A DNA stretch of 7,954 nucleotides from JBGPHT01 sp041484525. Lineage in GTDB: Bacteria; Acidobacteriota; Terriglobia; Bryobacterales; Bryobacteraceae. Where the stretch lies: NCBI GenBank assembly GCA_041484525.1, contig JBGPHT010000245.1, positions 1-7,954 of the forward strand, in the 5' to 3' direction. A program made the translations under genes and the position numbers. The notes below the pieces were generated by a model. That model had not been told where the DNA came from. It worked only from the letters and a program-made list of their open reading frames with translations, and searched no databases. Every line of letters begins with the position of its first letter. The stretch's first letter is position 1. This document shows positions 1 to 7,306 of this stretch, piece by piece.

Positions 1-29
1 ACCTGCGAGAAAATGCTGCATACTTTCAT
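1..29 (-). CDS. IS4-type transposase, N-terminal fragment (runs off left edge)
   Basis: Only the first nine full codons and two bases of a tenth are in the window. They read MKVCSIFSQ followed by GT-, i.e. Val. From memory, this matches the conserved start of a group of IS4-family (DDE) transposases common in Acidobacteria and Deltaproteobacteria, which begin with a similar MKVCSIFSQV block. The ATG at 29-27 has a good Shine-Dalgarno, AGGAGA (complement of 39-44), nine bases upstream, which supports a real start. The element would continue left beyond the window. The call rests on a very short match, so the family is likely but not certain. The alternative is the start of an unrelated minus-strand gene. 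Confidence 0.5.
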
Positions 30-155
30 TAGGTTGAGTCTCCTGAGGTTGAATTGGTCCTTCCGGAACCCAATCCCACCCTATCAGGAGCTCAGCCTCT
101 CACCGACCGGGCCTCCCTCAACTTCACTTCTCAGTTAGCCCGCTAATTTGGACAG
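30..155 (-). mobile_element. Leader and probable terminal end of the left-hand insertion sequence
   Basis: No convincing gene lies between the transposase start at 29 and the esterase stop at 179. Read on the minus strand, 155-138 is CTGTCCAAATTAGCGGGC. It begins roughly 125 bases upstream of the transposase ATG, a normal distance for an IS4-family left end, and it looks like a terminal inverted repeat. The other copy lies outside the window, so this is inference. If correct, the element stops 23 bases after the esterase stop codon, so it landed downstream of the operon without damaging the esterase C-terminus. Confidence 0.35.
39..44 (-). promoter_or_regulatory. Ribosome binding site of the IS4-type transposase
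   Basis: AGGAGA on the minus strand lies nine bases before the ATG at 29-27. It is the main evidence that the short edge fragment is a true gene start. Confidence 0.5.
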
Positions 156-178
156 CAATGGTGTGCCGATGGTGGTAT

Positions 179-1246
179 TCAGTCCTTGAAAAGCAGCGGA
201 GCAAATTCGTAGAGGTCCCTCCGCCAGGTGTGCCATTCGTGGGCGGTTCCCGGCGATTCGTAAAGCACGTTTCTGATTCCCGCCTTTTCAAGTTCCTGAT
301 GCGACGCCCGCGCCGTGTTGAGCAGGGCATCTTCCGCCGTGCCGATGCCGACCCATAACAGGCGAACCTTCTTGTTAAATGCGGCCGCATCGGCAAAGAC
401 GCCGTTGTACGAAGTCTTGGCATCAAAACTCCGGATCGCGCCGCTAAATGCGCCGATGTAGGAAAACTTGTCCAGGTGGCGGAGCGTGATGGTCAGCGCC
501 TGGCCGGCGCCCATCGAAAGACCAGCCATGGCGCGGTGGTCCTTGTCAGTGAGCGTGCAGTAGGTGGCGTCGATCATGGGAATCAGGTCGCCGATCACTA
601 CCTCTTCGAAGGCGCTGTTCTGTCCCCCACCTCGACCCGCCCCGGGCGCGGGCGGCGGCTCGCCAGGCTTGGTTGCGTATCCGCAATCCATCACCACAAT
701 CATCGGCTTGGCTTTTCCCTGTGCCACCAAATTGTCGAGGATGAAACCGGCGCGGCCCTGGTTGCTCCATCCGCGCTCGTCCTCACCCGAACCGTGCTGG
801 AGATACAACACTGGGTAGCGTGCCCGCTGGTTGCGGTCGTAATCGGGCGGCGTATACACGTAGGCCCGCCTCCACAGACCTGTGGTCTTGGAGAAATACC
901 ACCGCACGCGCACCTCACCGTGCGAGACATCTTTGGGCAAATAAAAATCCACGCCCTTCTCCGGGATTTCCACTCCGCTCGTCTGCCGTGCCCAGCCGAA
1001 ATAGGTTTCGCTCGACGGATCGCTTACTACGGTCCCATCCACAATGAACCAGTAGTAGTGAAAGCCGCCAACGGCTGGTGGAGTAGTCACGGTCCAGAAG
1101 CCGTCGTCTCCCTTTGCCATGTCGAGATCCCCCTTTCCCAACCCGTCGCCACCCGGGTGCAACTGCACCTTCCGGGCATCGGGAGCCTTCAGGCGAAAAG
1201 TCACTCGAAGGTCCGCGTGCACGCGCGGATATTGCGCGCCACGCAC
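179..1246 (-). CDS. Enterochelin esterase-like / CE1-family esterase (body, cut from its signal peptide)
   Basis: This alpha/beta-hydrolase is of the Esterase D / feruloyl esterase type and would cleave acyl (acetyl or feruloyl) esters on sugars or glycosides. Read from the GTG at 1246 (355 residues), residues about 9-95 form an E-set/CBM48-like beta domain (HADLRVTFRLKAP start). The hydrolase domain then shows the block RYPVLYLQHGSGEDERGW (about 143-160), the nucleophile elbow GLSMG (242-246, Ser244), a probable acid Asp306 in GTAEDALL, and His336 in GTAHEWHTWRRDL. The C-terminus ends naturally after FAPLLFKD. A Pro/Gly-rich loop sits at about 196-209. GTG 1246 is only a fallback start with no Shine-Dalgarno. 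The true start is almost certainly the ATG at 1333, but an in-frame TAG at 1264-1262 separates the two. If made from 1246 the enzyme would lack an export signal. It is the last gene of the operon, 26 bases behind the rhamnosidase counted from the ATG at 1333. Confidence 0.85.
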   Translation of the reverse strand: MRGAQYPRVHADLRVTFRLKAPDARKVQLHPGGDGLGKGDLDMAKGDDGFWTVTTPPAVGGFHYYWFIVDGTVVSDPSSETYFGWARQTSGVEIPEKGVDFYLPKDVSHGEVRVRWYFSKTTGLWRRAYVYTPPDYDRNQRARYPVLYLQHGSGEDERGWSNQGRAGFILDNLVAQGKAKPMIVVMDCGYATKPGEPPPAPGAGRGGGQNSAFEEVVIGDLIPMIDATYCTLTDKDHRAMAGLSMGAGQALTITLRHLDKFSYIGAFSGAIRSFDAKTSYNGVFADAAAFNKKVRLLWVGIGTAEDALLNTARASHQELEKAGIRNVLYESPGTAHEWHTWRRDLYEFAPLLFKD

Positions 1247-1261
1247 ATTCGACGTGGCAGG

Positions 1262-1333
1262 CTACGAGTCATCCGGCGCCGGCGCCCAGCAACCCATACA
1301 TGCCAGGATGGATACCGTAAGATGGCGATACAT
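1262..1333 (-). other. Esterase signal-peptide leader ending in an in-frame amber codon
   Basis: The ATG at 1333-1331 opens 23 codons (MYRHLTVSILAC..., then ...CWAPAPDDS) and meets TAG at 1264-1262. The same frame then continues without a break through PATSNV into the esterase body. The leader has a short basic start, a hydrophobic core and Cys residues (ILAC, CMGC) that could act as a weak lipobox, so the intact protein was probably a secreted or lipid-anchored enzyme of 384 residues. A simple C-to-T change of a CAG (Gln) codon would explain the TAG. Other possibilities are a sequencing error, or translation re-start at GTG 1246. Confidence 0.75.
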
Positions 1334-1337
1334 TGCG

Positions 1338-1346
1338 CTCTCCTCT
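1338..1346 (-). promoter_or_regulatory. Ribosome binding site of the esterase leader
   Basis: On the minus strand AGAGGAGAG lies before the ATG at 1333, with the AGGAG core (1344-1340) six bases from it. This strong site decides that translation was meant to begin at 1333, ahead of the amber codon, and not at the GTG at 1246. Confidence 0.75.
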
Positions 1347-1359
1347 GACTGACCCGAAG

Positions 1360-4068
1360 TTAGTGGGTCAACTCTGAAACAAATTGATACTGTCCTGACT
1401 TTATGACAAACACAGTCTTGCCATTCTCCACACCGGTAGGCCGTATTCCAGATGACTTGGCAGTAGAGGACGGAATATACACCGTAGCCGTAGTCCCGGC
1501 CGGCACGGTCACATCCACGTAGAGCTTACCGCTCTCCCTTCGCCAGTTGCTTTCGATCGTGCCGCGCACCGATTCGTAACGCGTGCGGGCGAAGGTCAGG
1601 TCGCCGACGATCGCCGGCTGGATGAAGAAATGGCTGAAGCCCGGAGATTCTTCGTCGATCCGGATGCCGCCGATACCCTGTATGAACCAGGACCCGATCG
1701 AAATCAACGTGTCGTGAATGTGCGATCCGCCTGTCCAGCTTTCCCAAAACGTGGTAGCGCCCTGCTGCAGCATGTTCCCCCAGCTCGGATAATCCGTCTT
1801 GCTTGTGACTGTGTAGATCAGGTCGTTGCGGTCCGCTTGCATGAGCTCTTTGAGCAGGAAATAAGTTCCGTGCATGCCGGAGTCGACGTGGCCTTCATTC
1901 CTGACCAGAATCGCTTCTTCGAGATTCTTAATCACTGCCTCGCGAAACTCCGGAGGCACCATGTGGAGCAACAACGGAAACGCCTGATAGGCTTGCTCGC
2001 CGTTTACGTAGACGCGCTTGCCGGCATCAAAGAAACGCTGGTGCAGCGCACGCGCCAGCGCGGCAGCCTTGTTCCCGTAAAGCGCCTGGTCTTCCTTCCG
2101 GCCTAGAACTTTCGCAATCTTGCCGGCAATTTGAAGCTGGTACAAGTAATGACAGTTGTTGATGAATTTGGCGGCTTGCGGATCCCGCGATCCAGCCTGG
2201 TTGCGCCGTGGCGTAACCCAGTCGCCGAGGAAGTTCCACAGTGGCGGAGTGATGCCATAACTGACGTAGGGTTCCAGAATGCCCTCGGCCGTTTTCGTCT
2301 CGAGAAACGATAGCCACTTCTGGATGTTCGCATAGGAGGTATCGAGGATCCGCCGGTCTCCGTATTGTAGATAGAGGTGCCAGGGGAGCGTGACCGTGAA
2401 ACCGCTCCACATCGGCCCGCCGCCTCCCTGCTCCGGATATGCCGGGGCTGTGTAGGGAAGATCTCCGTTGGGCGCCTGAGCGTCGCGCCAGTTCGCAGCC
2501 CACTTGGTGTAGAGCGCGCTGGTATCGAAGTTGAACATGGCCGTCTCGATCGACGTGCCGGCGTCGCCCCCATAGCCCAGGCGTTCGCGCGTCGGGCAGT
2601 CGACCACGTAACCGCCGATGGTCAGATTTTGGTAAGTCCAAGCGGCCGTCCGGTAGATCCGGTTCAACAGGTCGCTCGATGACTCGAAATTGGACGCCGG
2701 CCGATAGTCCGTGCGGATGAGATAGCCCTTGATGTCCGTGAGAGACGGCTGCTGTTGCAAACCGGTGATGTGGACAAACTGGAAGCCGTGATAGTTGAAG
2801 CGCGAGCGAATAATCTGTCCCGCCCCGGCGCGCGTCACATACTCGTCGCGCTGGTTGAATGTCATGAAGCGGTTTCCGGATGGCTTGGTGTCGGCGTATT
2901 CCAATCGCACGTTCCGGTCACCAACCGTACCCGGCGGGAGCCGCAATTCGAACCATCCGACAAAGTTCCGCCCCATATCGATCAGGTAATCCCCGGGCGG
3001 GTCCTCTGTGATGCCGACCGGTTCGATGTCCTGGACGATGCGGTTGGGCTGCACCATCTGCGCGGCCGCAATGGCGCGCGGCGGGTTGAATGCCGCTGCC
3101 TGTGCCCAGTCCGAGTCGTTCAGGCCGTCACTGTTCCAGTTTTCCAACTCGAGGCGCGCGTCATAATGCTCCCCGCCGTAATCCCCGAATGCCTTTCCCG
3201 TACCCACAGGAGTGATGGGGCTGGATCGCACCTTCCAGGTCGTGCCGGTGCCGATCCGATCGGTGGTCCCTCCAGACAGGGACACATCGATCTGCGCGCG
3301 AACGATCGGGCCGTCGTGACTGACGCCCGGATGGCCCCGGACATACCAGCCGCGGCCGAGCCATAGTGCCACGCAGTTCGTGCCTTCCACTAAGTAGTTA
3401 GTCACATCGTGAGTCACATAGATGGTCCGCTTAGAATAGTCGCTCACCGCGGGACTCAAGACGTGGTCGTCTACCTTCTTACCATTGATGTATAGCTCGT
3501 AGTAGCCCAGGGCGTTCACATATGCGGTGGCTTCCCGTGGTTTCCGCCTTAGTGTGAAGGTCTTGCGCAACCAGGGAAATGGGAGCGGCGTGCCTTCCGC
3601 GACGTCCGCGGGACGGCCCGCACCGATCCAGGCGCTGTGCCAATCCGAATCCTGCAGCAGGCCCACCGACCACATGGCGGGATTACTCCACGAAGAGACG
3701 CGGCTTGCCTCATCCCAATAGCGAACCTTCCAATGGCATCGCATCCCGGAGACCAGAGGGCGGCCGCCATAGACCATTTGCGTGAATTGCGTGGAATCGA
3801 CTTTTCCCGAATCCCAAAGGTCGCCTCGGTTCTTCTGAAGATTCTCTTCGGTGCTGGCGACGAGGATGTGATAAGCGCTCTGCGTCCGCCCCCGCGTACG
3901 CGATGCAATTACCCAGCTTAGCCTCGGTTTCTCGACGTCGATTCCAAGCGGATTGACAAGGTACTCGCAACGCAGATTCTCCAGCGGGGCGCCGGCCTGC
4001 GCGAAAGCGGCAACGGTCGCTCCCGCCAGTGTGACCGCTGCTAGCGCGCCGGCAAGACGCTGGTTCAT
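1360..4068 (-). CDS. Alpha-L-rhamnosidase, glycoside hydrolase family 78
   Basis: The 902-residue protein hydrolyses terminal alpha-L-rhamnose from glycosides or polysaccharides by the inverting mechanism of GH78. A Sec signal peptide (residues 1-23, cleavage after AFA) places it outside the cytoplasm. Next comes the family's N-terminal Fn3-like domain with LRCEYLVNPLGIDVEKPRLSW (32-52), then the galactose-binding-like Bac_rhamnosid_N domain (about 140-330, with YYELYINGKKVDDHVLSP), a second beta domain (about 340-455), the (alpha/alpha)6 catalytic barrel (about 460-805), and a C-terminal beta domain. The catalytic signature VVDCPTRERLGYGGD gives Asp490, Glu495 and Asp502, with the same 5- and 12-residue spacing as Asp567/Glu572/Asp579 of Bacillus RhaB. 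Glu776 in TTFWESW fits the second catalytic Glu. It is full length with no lesion. It lies 52 bases behind the HEAT gene and 26 bases before the esterase start. Exact substrate (rhamnogalacturonan, flavonoid or other) cannot be read from sequence. Confidence 0.95.
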   Translation of the reverse strand: MNQRLAGALAAVTLAGATVAAFAQAGAPLENLRCEYLVNPLGIDVEKPRLSWVIASRTRGRTQSAYHILVASTEENLQKNRGDLWDSGKVDSTQFTQMVYGGRPLVSGMRCHWKVRYWDEASRVSSWSNPAMWSVGLLQDSDWHSAWIGAGRPADVAEGTPLPFPWLRKTFTLRRKPREATAYVNALGYYELYINGKKVDDHVLSPAVSDYSKRTIYVTHDVTNYLVEGTNCVALWLGRGWYVRGHPGVSHDGPIVRAQIDVSLSGGTTDRIGTGTTWKVRSSPITPVGTGKAFGDYGGEHYDARLELENWNSDGLNDSDWAQAAAFNPPRAIAAAQMVQPNRIVQDIEPVGITEDPPGDYLIDMGRNFVGWFELRLPPGTVGDRNVRLEYADTKPSGNRFMTFNQRDEYVTRAGAGQIIRSRFNYHGFQFVHITGLQQQPSLTDIKGYLIRTDYRPASNFESSSDLLNRIYRTAAWTYQNLTIGGYVVDCPTRERLGYGGDAGTSIETAMFNFDTSALYTKWAANWRDAQAPNGDLPYTAPAYPEQGGGGPMWSGFTVTLPWHLYLQYGDRRILDTSYANIQKWLSFLETKTAEGILEPYVSYGITPPLWNFLGDWVTPRRNQAGSRDPQAAKFINNCHYLYQLQIAGKIAKVLGRKEDQALYGNKAAALARALHQRFFDAGKRVYVNGEQAYQAFPLLLHMVPPEFREAVIKNLEEAILVRNEGHVDSGMHGTYFLLKELMQADRNDLIYTVTSKTDYPSWGNMLQQGATTFWESWTGGSHIHDTLISIGSWFIQGIGGIRIDEESPGFSHFFIQPAIVGDLTFARTRYESVRGTIESNWRRESGKLYVDVTVPAGTTATVYIPSSTAKSSGIRPTGVENGKTVFVIKSGQYQFVSELTH

Positions 4069-4120
4069 AGTCGTGCTACCAGTCTAGCCGCACTTTGAAC
4101 TGGAAAACCGTAGCCTCGCG

Positions 4121-5938
4121 TTACTTTACGAAACTCAGTGCGCGTTCCAAGGTGGTGACAGCCAGCCGAGCTTCCGCGGCCACCATAGGATCATCGATCG
4201 CCGACTGCGCTAGCTCCAGCGATTCCGGACACACCAGGCGCTGCGCTACTGCCAGCACAGCCCTTTTTTCATCGGGACGGGTGGCTGTCGCCATAGCCGC
4301 CTTTAGCAGACGTGCGGTCTCGCCCGGAGCGCGGCTCGACGGGATTTGCGCGAGCTTGATGTAGCCGCGCAACGCCAGGACCTGGCGCGTCGGGTCGCCC
4401 GCGGCACGGGCCAGAGCGAGCAGGTCGTCCATCGGTTCGGGCGATGGCCATCCAGAGAGGGCATTGATCGCGGCACGCTGAATGTCTCCGCTCGTATCCT
4501 GCAACGCTTCCCGCGCGATCGGCAAGGCGGCGGGATTTCCTGCCATGGATAAGACGTTCAGTAGACTGATTCTGACACCGACGTCGGTCGCACTCTTGTA
4601 CGCCTCGATTACCTCGCCCACGAAGGTGTCTTTGGAGCGGCGAATGGCGCTGGCAACTGTCCGTTCCAACTCCTTGCGGTCATTCTCATTGGACGTCTTG
4701 GACAAGAGCGCGAGCAGCGCCGGGACCTGGCGTGGTCCGGCGGTCTCCCGCAGCGCCCGAATGCTTTCGACGCGGACGGGCCGGTTGGCATCCACAGCCG
4801 ACGCCAGAAGAATCTCGGGAGCCGAGGCGGCGCCGCGCTCTCCCGCGGCGCGAATCAACTCGATCTTGATCTTCGCCTCGGCGCCCGATATGGCTTGCAG
4901 AATGGCGGCATCGGCCGCATCGCCGCGGATGGCTCCGAGCACGGCGCGCGCGGCGCTCTGCTCGTCGCCGGAGGCAGTAGCCGCGCGGCCGGCGAGCAGC
5001 GGTACGTCCGCGGCAGTTCCTAATTTTGCCAGGCCGTCGATCGCCGCGACCCGCACGGCCGGGCTATCGCTGGCGGCGGATTCCACCAGAATCGGACGAA
5101 CATCGGGCCGGCCGGAATCGGTTAAAGCAGTGAGGATCTGCACACGCGCCCTCTCCGCGACGTTCGGCAGTTCTTTGGCCAGCGCCACGCCCTCAAGCCG
5201 CGCCAGTTCGTTGATGGCAACGCCTTGGAGGCGCACCGAGTCACTCTTCAAAGCAGCACGTAGCAACGGCGTGGCCTGCCGGGCGTCGACACGAACCAGA
5301 CCTTCGAGCGCAGCGGCCCGCACGGCCTCCCTCTGCCCGGCGGAATAGAGCCTGACGTAAATGCCCGGGTCCGCGATCGCGAGCAGCGCAGCGGACACGG
5401 CGGGCGAGGGCGGCGCCGCGAGTAGCGCCGCGCGCGCTTTGGGCGTACCGATATTGCCGAGCGCTGCCGCCGCGGCCTCGGCCAGACGGATGTCCTTCGA
5501 TGCGAGCAAGGTCTTGATCGCCGGCGCGGATGCCGCGTCCTTTCGCCTGCCGAGCGAAACGACAATGCGCGCGAGCGCGTCGCGCAATGCGGCTGCGGCG
5601 CGTGCGCCAGGGATCCGTTCCATCGCGTAACGCGCCATCTCCGCGGTATCGGGATCTAACAGCATCGCAGCCAGCTTGGGCACAGCGGCGTCCGTGCCGG
5701 CGATCGCCAGGTCGCGGCAGAATGCGTCCTTGGCAGCGAGGGTCTGCGCCGATGCCATTCCCGAGAGCAACAGCTTCTCCATGGCCGGACCCGATCGAAG
5801 TACGAGCGCTTCCAATTCGCGCACCGCGGCCGGATCTTTCCCGAAGTCGTAAGCCGCAACCTGGCGAACCAGCGTTTCCGGATCGGCGCCATACAGGACC
5901 GTAGCGCAAAGTAGAACCAAGCCTCTCATATGGACCAT
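4121..5938 (-). CDS. Secreted HEAT-repeat protein of unknown function
   Basis: The 605-residue protein is nearly all helical repeats. After a Sec-type signal (MRGLVLLCATVLYGAD), units of about 30 residues recur from about 80 to the end, for example APAIKTLLASKDIRLAEAAA and RPILVESAASDSPAVRVAAI. These fit HEAT/PBS-lyase-type repeats, which form an alpha-solenoid used for protein or ligand binding. No catalytic domain or haem motif is visible. Two starts are possible: ATG 5938 and ATG 5929 (codon 4). The second overlaps the oxidoreductase stop as ATGA and gives a cleaner signal peptide, so I favour 5929 with translational coupling. Similar HEAT proteins sit beside ThuA and Gfo/Idh/MocA genes in Acidobacteria and Planctomycetes, but their job is not established. 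It may be a periplasmic scaffold or binding protein for the glycoside enzymes. Composition is very rich in Ala and Arg, like its neighbours. Confidence 0.85.
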   Translation of the reverse strand: MVHMRGLVLLCATVLYGADPETLVRQVAAYDFGKDPAAVRELEALVLRSGPAMEKLLLSGMASAQTLAAKDAFCRDLAIAGTDAAVPKLAAMLLDPDTAEMARYAMERIPGARAAAALRDALARIVVSLGRRKDAASAPAIKTLLASKDIRLAEAAAAALGNIGTPKARAALLAAPPSPAVSAALLAIADPGIYVRLYSAGQREAVRAAALEGLVRVDARQATPLLRAALKSDSVRLQGVAINELARLEGVALAKELPNVAERARVQILTALTDSGRPDVRPILVESAASDSPAVRVAAIDGLAKLGTAADVPLLAGRAATASGDEQSAARAVLGAIRGDAADAAILQAISGAEAKIKIELIRAAGERGAASAPEILLASAVDANRPVRVESIRALRETAGPRQVPALLALLSKTSNENDRKELERTVASAIRRSKDTFVGEVIEAYKSATDVGVRISLLNVLSMAGNPAALPIAREALQDTSGDIQRAAINALSGWPSPEPMDDLLALARAAGDPTRQVLALRGYIKLAQIPSSRAPGETARLLKAAMATATRPDEKRAVLAVAQRLVCPESLELAQSAIDDPMVAAEARLAVTTLERALSFVK

Positions 5939-7156
5939 GGGCTCAGCGGCGTTCGGCCCAGCATACGCTCGGCACCGGCATCATCGATGATCTTCTGCCG
6001 ATCCGGATCCCAGCGAATCGTGCGCCCGGTCCGCATGGCGATGTTTCCCAGATAGCCAGGCGTGGCGGATCGCAATGCCACGTGCGCCGGCGTCAGCGTT
6101 TCTCCGCGAGTCAGCACGCAATCGATGAACTGGCGGTGGTGACTCTGCGTGACTGGCAGCCGCACCTCGTTCGGCCGGATCTTGGAACTCTGCAGCGCGC
6201 GCGGGAAGGTCTCGAGGCCGCTGCGGTCCACCCAAACCCAGCCCCCTTCGCCGATCCATCGCGTGCCGGGCCGTACGTCGGCATACCCGCCGGCAATGTG
6301 CATGACGAGATCTCCGGCGTATCGGGCCGTGACGCGCCATCGCGGCGGCGTGTTCCAAATGGGGTGTGGCGAGGGTTCTCCGCTGGCCTCCACCGAAATC
6401 GGGCCTGAATTATCGAGTCCCAAACCCCAGTGCGCGATGTCCACATGATGTCCCACCCAGTCCATGAGCGAGCCGCCGCCCGTATCGTAGTTCCACCGCC
6501 AGGTCTTGTGGACGCGGGCCGGCGCGTATGGAACCCACGGCGCGGGCCCGAGCCATCGCTGCCAGTCGAGAGTCTTGGGCGGCGGACCTGGCTCGACCAA
6601 GTGGCCCAAGCCGTCCCAATCCGTGAGGCCCGCGGGCAGACCGACCTCCACCTTCGTCACTTTTCCGATTCGCCCGTTGCGGACCAGTTCGCAGGCGAAG
6701 CGGAAATCCGGCAGTGACCGCTGCCAGCTTCCGGTCTGCCACACGCACCCGTAACGCGCGACGGCATCGCAGATCGCTTTCCCTTCCGCCCAATCGTGCG
6801 CCAGCGGCTTCTCACCGTAGATGTCCTTCCCCGCGCGCGGCGTTGACGGCCACAATGGCGTGCCAGTGGTCCGGCAGGGCCATATACACGGCGTCGATAT
6901 CGGACCGTGAGAGCAGCTCTTCGAACTCATGAAACGTGCGGGCGTCCGGCGCCTCCGCGGCGGCTTCCTTGAGATGATCCGCATCGATATCGCAGATCCC
7001 CGCCACCTGGACGCGGGGATCGCTCATGAAGATCTTCATCATGGCGAGTCCCATCCAGCCCACGCCGATGACGCCGAGCGAGACACGAGCGCCAGGCAAG
7101 ACGTCCGCCCCCAGTACGGCGGCAACTCCCACACCCAGGAACACTCTTCGGTTCAT
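5926..7156 (-). pseudogene. Gfo/Idh/MocA-family oxidoreductase, Tat signal, frameshifted
   Basis: This is a NAD(P)-dependent sugar (or sugar-acid) oxidoreductase. The ATG at 7156 opens MNRRVFLGVGVAAVLGAD, a short Tat-type signal (RRVFLG), then the Rossmann motif GVIGVGWMG (GxGxxG at residues 31-36) and ALPDHWHAIVAVNAAR (to 108). That frame ends soon after in a stop, while the next frame carries AGKDIYGEKPLAHD onward. The shift lies in 6829-6842, a CG-repeat next to four G's on the coding strand. Putting back one CG pair restores ...NAARAGKDIYGEKP, the family's normal spacing, and gives 410 residues. The rest is intact: EKP (116-118), GGGSLMDWVGHHVDIAHW (227-244, the C-terminal catalytic His/Asp block) and a conserved tail. 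As sequenced it yields two pieces: a Rossmann fragment, and a C-terminal part without cofactor domain. The start overlaps an upstream gene tail (ATGA), and the stop overlaps the HEAT start. Confidence 0.85.
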
Positions 7157-7221
7157 TTCGCCATACCCTTGCCCAGCGCGAACTGAATACCCGCGAGGTA
7201 GCGCTGCTTGAGTATACGATG
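7153..7221 (-). pseudogene. 3' tail of a lost upstream gene, possibly ThuA-like
   Basis: The reading frame ending at TGA 7155-7153 overlaps the oxidoreductase ATG (7156-7154) as ATGA, the usual sign of translational coupling. Its last 22 codons include LKQRYLAGIQFALG, which resembles the C-terminal helix of ThuA-domain (trehalose-utilisation) proteins, typically of the form xxRxLLxGIxWAxG. ThuA proteins often sit next to Gfo/Idh/MocA oxidoreductases. Upstream of about 7221 the frame stays open but runs antisense to the PspC region and no longer looks like this family. I infer a truncated remnant. The match is short, so chance is not excluded. Confidence 0.35.
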
Positions 7222-7306
7222 ATTGCCGGCCGGCCTCGCCATCGAGGGGAAATCCGGGCCTCGGAACTTCTTGCGCCGCGCTGCGTACTCTCTGATGGAG
7301 GGCCAA
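7222..7306. other. Intergenic stretch between the minus-strand operon remnant and the PspC gene
   Basis: This is the only space that could hold divergent promoters. It contains a perfect GC palindrome, GCCGGCCGGC (7225-7234). TATACG at 7213-7218, just left of it, could serve as a -10, but I find no matching -35 on either strand. A plus-strand reading frame is open through it in the frame of PspC, but the PspC start is better placed at 7307. Confidence 0.4.
7297..7301 (+). promoter_or_regulatory. Ribosome binding site of the PspC-domain gene
   Basis: GGAGG lies five bases before the ATG at 7307. It overlaps the in-frame ATG at 7295, so it argues for 7307 as the start and against 7295 or anything upstream. 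Confidence 0.65.

Noticed and set aside
134..146. TTAGC-CC-GCTAA as a terminator for the operon
   Set aside because: The loop is only two bases, no T-tract follows, and the bases fall in the candidate insertion-sequence end.
1262..1264. Amber codon as programmed recoding (pyrrolysine or readthrough)
   Set aside because: There is no recoding stem-loop I can recognise and no Pyl genes in the window. Simple nonsense mutation or sequencing error is far likelier.
476..1348. Long plus-strand open frame (290 codons) opposite the esterase
   Set aside because: It is antisense to a clear hydrolase with a catalytic triad. Its own translation is rich in His/Arg/Pro with no recognisable domain; it is a GC-driven shadow.
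4482..5348. Long plus-strand open frame (288 codons) opposite the HEAT gene
   Set aside because: The Ser/Ala/Arg-rich translation mirrors the Ala-rich repeats on the other strand, and there is no ribosome binding site or domain.
4121..5938. HEAT repeats taken as a DNA repeat array
   Set aside because: The repetition is at protein level only. The DNA units diverge and show no direct repeats or spacers, so this is not CRISPR or a tandem array.
7207..7218. TTGAG-TATACG read as a promoter
   Set aside because: TTGAG directly abuts TATACG, so there is no -35/-10 spacing, and no second hexamer is found at 16-18 bases on either strand.
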